Part shown: one piece after another, positions 52,161-61,100 of the stretch
Numbering within the stretch: position 1 is the stretch's first letter
Layout: every line of letters begins with the position of its first letter
Source: Lumbricus terrestris
Lineage: Eukaryota; Annelida; Clitellata; Crassiclitellata; Lumbricidae
Direction of reading: 5' to 3'
Assembly: GCA_949752735.1 (NCBI GenBank)
Contig: OX457043.1
Coordinates: forward strand, 36,419,105-36,483,104
Length of the DNA stretch: 64,000 nt
Made by a program: the position numbers and the translations under genes
The notes under the pieces: model-generated
What the model was told of the DNA's origin: nothing
Databases searched by the model: none
Seen by the model: only the letters and a program-made list of their open reading frames with translations

Positions 52161-55100
52161 CATGAATTTATATAGCGCCCCTTCAAGATCTCTACTCAGA
52201 GGCGCTCCCAACCCAGGCCTGGTCAAAGAGAAAGGTCTTGAGAAGACGGTAGAAAGAGCCAGCAGAGTCACGGGGAAGCGAACGGAGAGCCGCAGGGACG
52301 CCATTCCAGATAGCTGGACCCACCACGGAAAATGCTCTTCGCTGCATAGTAGCGGTACGACAAAAAGGGACAAGAAAGTCACAAAACAGTGCAGGACAAA
52401 AGTGTGCAGACAAAAGTGCACAGACAAAAGTGCGCAGACAAATGCAAGCAACAGATATGGTCTGCAACCAAACAAGTTACAAAAGCTTCAACTCCAATTG
52501 CTGGTCTCATTATTCCTTGACTTCATCTTTTATCAGTGTTCGTGATCTGGGTGTTACACTTGACAGTGCTTTTACGTTTGCTGAATACCTATCTCTCCTG
52601 ACTCGCTTATGTTACTTCTAACTGAGACAACTTAGGGCAATTAGGCGATCAGTGTCCTCCAAGGTGTTTGTGACCATACATGGCTTTATCTTCACAAGAA
52701 TTGACTGCAGTAACTCCCTACTAATAAAATTGGGCTTCCTAAGGTTCGCTTGTCATCTGCGCAATTTGTCCTAAATTCTGCTGCTAGACTTATTTCATGA
52801 ATTCCTCAATACTCACACACCTCCACATACATGACCTTCACTGGCTCCCGATGTTGGCTTAAATCAGATACAGTGCCCTGCTCCTAGTTACCAAGTCCCT
52901 GCAGGGCTTAGTACTTGAATACGTCTGTGACTTGATGTGCAAGCCCTTTCTGCAAGATCTTCACGCCCTCTTCGTTCTGCTGACCGCCTTGATCTATTTG
53001 TGCCTCGGTCACAAACCTCATGAAACCAGCATCAGGTTTTCGTCTGTGCACGCTTTTGTCTTGCGTGCTTTTGTCGCGTCACCCTATACTGCATATTTGA
53101 ACTGTGCAGATGGTGGAGATTGTACAGGGTGGCGCAAAATAAACCGGACTATTAGTTTTTGCAATTGCATCGCTTGAATAATCAAAGTAATTATCGCCTT
53201 AAAACTATAATTAGACAGAAATGACACCGAAAAATGGCATTGGTTTGGCATTTAATATAACATTGGATGAACTGTAAGAAATTTCAGTTAAAGTGCATGA
53301 TATGTCCTCCGTTTGCTGCGATAACCAATGATAATCGCTTGCGAAACTGTCCAATAGCCCGGTTGATAGTGTCCTCGCTGATTTCGTCCCAGCATGCGGT
53401 CAGAACTTCTTTCAAATGTTCAATATCTCGAATTCTCTGCCTGTAGACAAGCTGCTGAAGCATTCCCCAGATGGAATAGTCTACGGGATTCAAGTCCGGA
53501 CTGTTCGGTGGCCAATTTTCTGGTTCAATAAAGTCTGGAACGTGAGCAGTGAGAAAAGTAACTGTTTTTCGTGAACGATGAGCAGGTGCTCCATCCTGCT
53601 GGAAGGTGAAATTGTGATCAGAGTGAGCTATAATGTCTGGCAGTAATCGTCCTTGATGTAGGACGACGTCACAGTAATAGGAACTGTTAACTTTTGCTCC
53701 TCGTTCAACGAAAACTAATGACGATTTCCCCAGCTGCGACACGGCAACCGAAACCATGATGCTCTGTGAGAAGTGCTTCCGACCTTTCAGCAAGCATTCT
53801 GAAGCAATGTCTCGTTTCACAGCTACGTTGGCGTACACTCGATCATTCTGTGAATAGGTTGGTGTTTGGACTGTAAAGATATTTTCATACGTAAACCATG
53901 TTCTGGCCAATTTAGCTACGGTTAGTCGTCGAGACAGACGTTTGCAGGCGGCAAGCCGTTTCACTCTGTCAGCGTGTGCTAGCAGCTGCACCTCACGTCG
54001 CCGAAACACTTTAAGCTGTAAGTCAAAATTAGCAATAGGCCTACGCTGAACAGTAACTGTTCTACGAGATATACCAGTCATTTCTGTCTAATTATAGTTT
54101 TAAGGCAATAATTACTTTGATTATTCAAGCCATGCAATTGAAAAAACTAATAGTCCGGTTTATTTTGCGCCACCCTGTAGTATGTCACCAACTATTCTAT
54201 CTAGACTCAGAGGGTGATGCTTTGTTATTCTTGAGGTAAAGAAGCACTGAGTAAGTAAGATAAGGTACTGCTTGGCAATGGTCAGGTTAAGATCAGTGCT
54301 CTATAAAATAAGTGATATTTTATTATGCATCAGATTCCATTGTTAAAGATGTTGTTCTGAAGTTAAATTGATCTGTTGAAAGCAGTAACTGTTCGCTATG
54401 GATCTTTCATAACTTCATGATGAATTGAAAATGACAACAGATTCTATTTGTTATATTTATTCATTCATTCATTTATTATGATCCATTGTAGAGATTTATA
54501 TGGCGCACAGTCATGGCTACTACTCAGAAGTGTTCCCGATCCAACCTCGGCTGAAAAGAACGGTTTTAAAGCTGCGATAAAATGCATCTGAGCAAACCCA
54601 AGGCATAAGACATATAGACAGTGGAAGCTCATTCCATACCACGGAGCCAATAGAGAAAGTGCGGTGCTGTCTATGAGCATATCCATGATCCATGAATGGA
54701 TACTCAGTGAAATGGAAATAAGCAAGATTTTAAGCGTGAGGAAACAGCTCTCGTATTGTATAGAACCACTCAGCATAATAGGAAATTCATGTATCAATGA
54801 TGTGATGGTAATCATAGCAGGAAACAAGAAGACCAAGATACACTGACCCACTGAGGAATAAAGTTGACTCTACTTTCTACTGTCTGTACTTTGCCATTTA
54901 TTCCTATTTTGTATGTATATATGTATGTATGTAGGCCTATGTATACATATGCATGCATTTGTGTATATATATATTGCACATTATATAAAATTATATAAAT
55001 GAAGAAAAGAACAGCAATGGTAACTGGTGCCAGATGCATAATAAATGAGAACTTGCTGAAGTCCACTTAATTGTCTGTTTTCTTTACATTGTCTAGTGTG

Positions 55101-58100
55101 ATTACAGATCCTCAAAATCCTGCCTTTTTCTTGTTTTCTTGCTGCCTTTGTACATGTATCCGCAAGCAAAATAATTATGTGCAACGTAAGTGGGTTATTG
55201 TATGTTGTTCAGTAAAGGCTTAACGTAAAATGAAGACTTAACCTGCTAGTTTTCTTTCAAAGAGAGAACTATTTTCATTGGCTTTACAGGGTGGATCTGC
55301 CAGAAGATAAAAAGAAGCTGCCATCTAATTTCGAAAATTCTACCCAGTCTGATGATATTGTCAAGGAGTCCGAGGACAGAATTGCCAGAGACAACAACCT
55401 GGAGGACAGAGAAGCAGAGGACAGAGAAACAGAGGACAGAGAAGATGAAAAAGTGATTGATGATTTCAGCAGAGTTGCTCAAGATGAAGGCTGTAAAAAC
55501 CTGGCGAACACTGACTGCAGAAGGGCAAAGGCTAACAGCAGGATTACAGATCAGCGGAAGAGAATAAGTTCTGTCAATTTAAGAGTAAGAAAAGCAAATG
55601 TAAGAGTAAGAGATAAAATGGTTAATTGTGATGACAAAGTATTAAACACAAGCAATGACGGAGGATCAATAACTGGCGACCAAAAGCTGACAAAAGATGA
55701 CCAGCTGACGGAATTAGAGGTCAAAGAAGAAGAAAATTGCTGTAAGTGTTTCATTTCATAAAGCTATATTCTTGCGTAACTGTATTAACTGACTGACTCT
55801 TGAATGATTATGATCGACATTTTATGCTAAAGAGTAATCATATGCTTACCTTAAACAAAGAGATTGAATAAGTTTTAGCTTAACAGTAAACTTTTATGCA
55901 GCTACATACTTTTATTTTTGATGAACGCATTCATCCAGTTTATGTAACTGATAATGTTAAAGAATGAGCAAGGTAACCAGTGTATCACAATAAAGAGAAC
56001 CTTTGAGACTAATTTGCCATGGTAGGTAGTTGCTATGTCTCTCTTTTTGTGATGAGTTTCCATTTATGCAAGTGTTACAACTTAGGGTCAAAGAAGGTCA
56101 GATTGAAATGCAGCAACAGTATCTCTCAGTCATCTTTTGCCTGCTGCCCTGCCAATGATGGTCAACAAGTCGTCCAACAAACATCAGAAGAACGAATTGA
56201 GGAATTGAATTCAATCACATCGAAACTTGACAGGTTTGTCTTACTTTTGCATGTGAATGAAAGTTCGATGCTTATAGAAACTGTGGAGAAGACTTTGGCT
56301 CTGTGGTTGAAAGATCTATTAAGACGATGAATACTATCCTAACAACATAAGTCTAAGGTCAGAATGGCATTCCTAAACCATTGAAGTTATCTTTACACTA
56401 TTTACTGCCCTAAGTAGCTGGTGCCTTTCACTTTACAAAAATTCTTTATAACATTCTTTGTTATTGTATGCATTGTTATTACATGTAGTCTGTTAAAACG
56501 TTGTAGTCACATCAGCTGAAATGAAGAACAGCATAATAATCAATGTCATTTAAAAGATGGCTGTTGATGTGCTGAACACAGATAGTGTTATTATGATACA
56601 TCATTCACATGAAATTGTGTTAATTTTCAGTTTATCTGCTTATTAGGACAAACTGTTTGTGCTTTGTTTTAAGATTCCTCCGCCGCAGACCAACAAGGGA
56701 AGAACTGTTGGCTAAAAACATCTTATTCGGTATGTTATAGCAATCACTTGTGGTCATGCATCTGCTTACAGTAGGTCAGTTGAACCAAAGCAATTTTTAC
56801 AGTGCATGGACTCCATGGATAGCATAAGCCTACATTCGTGCCATGCTAAACGCATTATAACTCAGATTGATATTTTTTAACTGTTAGCTGCGTTGCCCAA
56901 TGTGCAGTTCTGCACGGGAAGGACTAAGTAAGTAAGTTAGTTAACTTTTAGTATATGACTGAACGTATAGTGACGTATAATGTGTAAGATTCTCATGTGA
57001 TTCTTCCTCCTGCAATTATTGACAGAGCACCACTAACCTATTTATATAATAGTAATGTAAAAGTAGTATACTGAGATCATTATTACTTACATAATCAGTT
57101 CTCAATCTTAGAGGAGTGGCGATGCTTGGTATGACCCCAGAGTACATGGAGGTCCGCATTCCTTTGATGTTCACTCTGCTCTGCCGCCCATGGATACTTG
57201 TTGTTCCAGCTCTGACTTTTAACATACTTTGAGCTTTTATTTGTAGACAATAATTTTTGTAAATTGTTAATGTAGAACAAACTTTGGAAGAGTTGGAAAA
57301 GGAAAGAGAAGAGAAGAAAAGAACATTACTGAGGAAGGTAATTGTCATCATCATCATTAGCTTCATTTCTTATAAATTGAATTTTCATTTTATTTCTGCT
57401 TAACCAAATTCTCATCTTGTGTAATTTATAATTAATAATTTGTCATTTGAAATTTAGTTTCGTTCCTTGTCACTTGCAAAGTTTCTGCGTACCTTCCATA
57501 GGCGCAACCACCCTGGGACCACGGGATGCATCACTCCCAACTTTTGAGAGGTTTGGGACGGTCCCCCCCAACTTTTGACGAGAGGCTTGGGACAGTCCCT
57601 CCCAACTTTTGCCACCGACTGCTGCTAATAGCCATTTCAATATGGATTGGCATATTATATATGTTAAGAACGTAGCTTATCAGCATCAAGACTGAGTCAA
57701 GAGCGTTTTAGTCCTGCATGTACATTTAACCCCGACAGTGTTGGCATCTCACAGATTGCACGTGAAATTGTTGCTAAGTGTGAATCACGAAAACTGATCT
57801 TTGGTGATATTAAGCGACTCCCGAGTCTTGATTTTCTTTCAGTAGGCCTGTTTTCGTGTCTGGTTTGAATGTTTTTGTCTTTCAAATGCAAAATACCAGG
57901 TCATTTGCAGTCAAACGTGCCAGAAATTATCATTATATGTGTAATATATAGGATTCATTTTTAGGTTTTGCTCAATTGCTCTTTTTTATTTTTACTGTTT
58001 TGTTACCGTGGTAACGTATGTCTACACCATGGGTGTGGACTTAGGGGGACAGCGGGGCGACAGACCCCTTAAAAGTTTGTGGAGGGGGATGGAGGTGCTT

Positions 58101-61100
58101 ATATCCCTCTCTCAATATTTTCAAAATATTTAAAAAATATCATTATAAATTTCTGCAGTGTCAGCCACTGTTTATCCATAATGAACAATATTGTTAATAT
58201 GATGGCTTAAAATGCTACCATAACAGCATACAAATTAAATTTTAGAAAATTAAACAATGCGAGGAGACATTTATTGAAATCTTAAGCCATGTATTTGGGC
58301 AATGAAATTATGAGAAATTATTTTGAGACGTTGGCTTAAGATATCTGAAAACTTGTAAACAATGGGGATGCCTTTAAAGTCTTAAACAACAACTATCAAC
58401 ACTGAAATGAATGAGCAATTTCGTTCAAATGACAGCCATTCTAGGTTTAAAAGTTTAAAAAAATTAAACATTAGGTTGGGGACATTTATTGAAGTTTTAA
58501 AGCATGCATTTCCGCAATGAAATTATGGGAATTTTTTTAGATGACAGTTTAAGAATGTCACCAAATTTTGCAGCGTGGAAATTTGAAAAAAATTAACAAT
58601 TGGAGATGTTTTTGATGTCTTAAATCATGACTATCAACACTTAAATTATGGGAAATTTAGTAAAATGACAGCCTAAGATGCTACCATTGCAGTGTGGAAA
58701 TTAAAATAATTTTGAGATTGGGAGGGTGCATCCCTCCCCAAATCCTCCCCTGCTCAGCGCCTTGTCGATCGTCTGTCGGCCGCTCGTTCGCTCCCCCAAG
58801 CCAGCACCAAGTCTTCGCTTATGGCGCACTATCAGGAGATCGAAACGGACATACCCAGCGTTGCCACTCCTTGGGTTTTTCGATCCGAACTTGGGAAAGA
58901 TTTGGGCCGGATGACTAAAAAAGTTCATCAGAATTTTCGGGCCTCAAAGAAGTTGGTTTTTACGAGTACAGCTGAACTTGGGTTTTCTTGGGTTGTTTCG
59001 CCCCCCCAACTTGGGTTTTTCATTTTTTAGAGTGGCAACGCTGGGACATACCAGGTATTTAAGCATTGCATTCTTTAGTTCCACTGTGTGCTGATTTCCA
59101 CTGATGTGCACTTGAATCAATGTGGGGCGCGGTGGTGTAGTGGTGGCGTCGTTGCCTCGAAGCCGGAAGGTTCGAGGTTCGAATCCACCTCAAGTTGCCG
59201 CGTAGGGACCTTGGGCAAGTCCTTCACTGACAATTGCTCAGCGCTTTGGCGTGAAACTCTGATGCAGTGTCCGCTCTGCAGTCAGGAGCGCCTCTGAGTA
59301 GAGAGCTTGAAGGGGCACTATAACAAGCGCACATACAAATAATGGGTAGCCTAATTTGGATATTTGCTGCATGACTATAATTTTGGTACCATTTGACCGT
59401 TTCTAAGATAGATATAGGTTTCTCTGATAATAAGTCGAACATCTGTCCCATCTCCGGTTAGATGGAAATGAACACTCATGATTCTCAATCTTTGGTCCCA
59501 CTGTGTCTTAATTTATGTGTACATTAAAATCAAAGAATATTTGTTGCATGACTTCTGTCCCTTTAGGGTTAGCTTTGCATTCCCAGAAGCTGTACCATTT
59601 TATTTGTAAGCAAAATATATGTCAATTCCTAGGACTCCATAGCTGGGCGGCTGTCACGTGCGAAAGCATCGCCAAAGCCATAAGTCAAGTCAAGTCCTAT
59701 GACTCATTAAGTGATCAATTAACTGATTTAGATTTAGACTTTCTTAGATTGAGGTGGTTTAGGTACTTTTATTCCGATATCATTGTAGAAAAAAATTTCA
59801 GGTAAACTTGAACCCAAAATGCACTCGAGTTGGCATCAAATGCTCAAGATTACGTCAGTTTCTGGGGCTCTGCCCCAGACCCCGCTGGGGGAGCTTACTC
59901 AGCTTACTAATCGTTAGGGGCTTCTTGCCTTCGAGAATTGCAGCTTCGTGCGTTTCGCGCTCGCTAATATTACTCCTACTCAGAATTTTCATTAGGTCCC
60001 CCAACTTTTAGGACATGGTTGCGCCTATGATGCCTTCAAAGTATTATGCATATTGTGGTTGTTTCTGTGTTTTATTTCAGTTTTCATCCAGTATGTGTTT
60101 GTATGAAATTTGTTTAGCTAAGCTTTCGACCAACAGTGGAAGAACTGAAGGAGAGGAATATCATTCGATTCTGGGATTATGTTGAGGTTACGGAGGCCGA
60201 TGAATATGACCGGAAAGCTGATAAGCCATGGATGAGGCTAACTCCCAGAGATAAGGTAAGCAGTTTGATGGCACAGATGTTTTCTTCTCATTCTCTAATT
60301 ATTAATGTCTAAGGTCAGAATGGTGGGGGTCACAGTAGCGCATTGAATAACACTTTGGCATGAAGAACAAGAGGTACAGAGTTCGCGCCTCGTAGGGCGG
60401 ACGTGTTGTAGGCTGCTATTAGCGCTGTCTATTAGCGCTGTGTATTGCAGGAATTCTGTCAGTAGTTAAGTTTGATGTTAATTAAGATTACTGCATAACA
60501 TGTACATGCACAGCGCTGTGCGTTTGCAAGCATTTCATGAAAAGAAAAATTATTATTATTTATTATATTTCTATGCAAGAAAAGGCTAAATGAAGGAGTG
60601 TATGCATTGTGTAGGTCTATTCATACAACAACTTAAAGAACAATACACAGGTACCGTATTTAGACTTGGATGTCTAGAAGATCTAAAAGTGTGCCACTTA
60701 GATAGTTTGAAAATATTTCTTGACCTTGATGTGAACAGCATGTATATTTGGTGGATGACAGTTTCAAATGACAGTCTAGTTCACCTAGCAAACCATACAA
60801 CAAACACAGATCAATTAATATTAATTCAAACCCAATATTTAATTATGTTACTCATATAAACTGAACTTATACATAAAACATTTGTAAAATTAGTTATATG
60901 TAACATTCTGCCAGCCTGAAGTGCTGATTAAACGAAAATTGAATTGAACAAGAAAGCACAGAGGAAGGTTGTAAAGTCATGCTTTGCATGGGCAGAGTGC
61001 AAGACCAGCAAGTTCCCATAACGTTCCCATAACCTTCAGCATGTAATGATCTTCAATCTACAGTGGCGGCGCTAGGGGGGCTAAGCCCCCCTACAAGAGG

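Larger units (their letters stand above)
57498..60028. mobile_element. possible 2.5 kb terminal-inverted-repeat element
   Basis: ATAGGCGCAACCA at 57498 and TGGTTGCGCCTAT at 60016-60028 are inverted; both ends also carry CCCAACTTTT words. No target duplication is clear and no transposase is seen. A MITE and a SINE lie inside. It occupies the PHACTR intron between exons 8 and 9. Confidence 0.5.

Noticed and set aside
59124..59205. A possible tRNA gene with good A and B boxes
   Set aside because: There is no 3' half able to close an acceptor stem, and the same sequence continues into the SINE body and tail at three loci.
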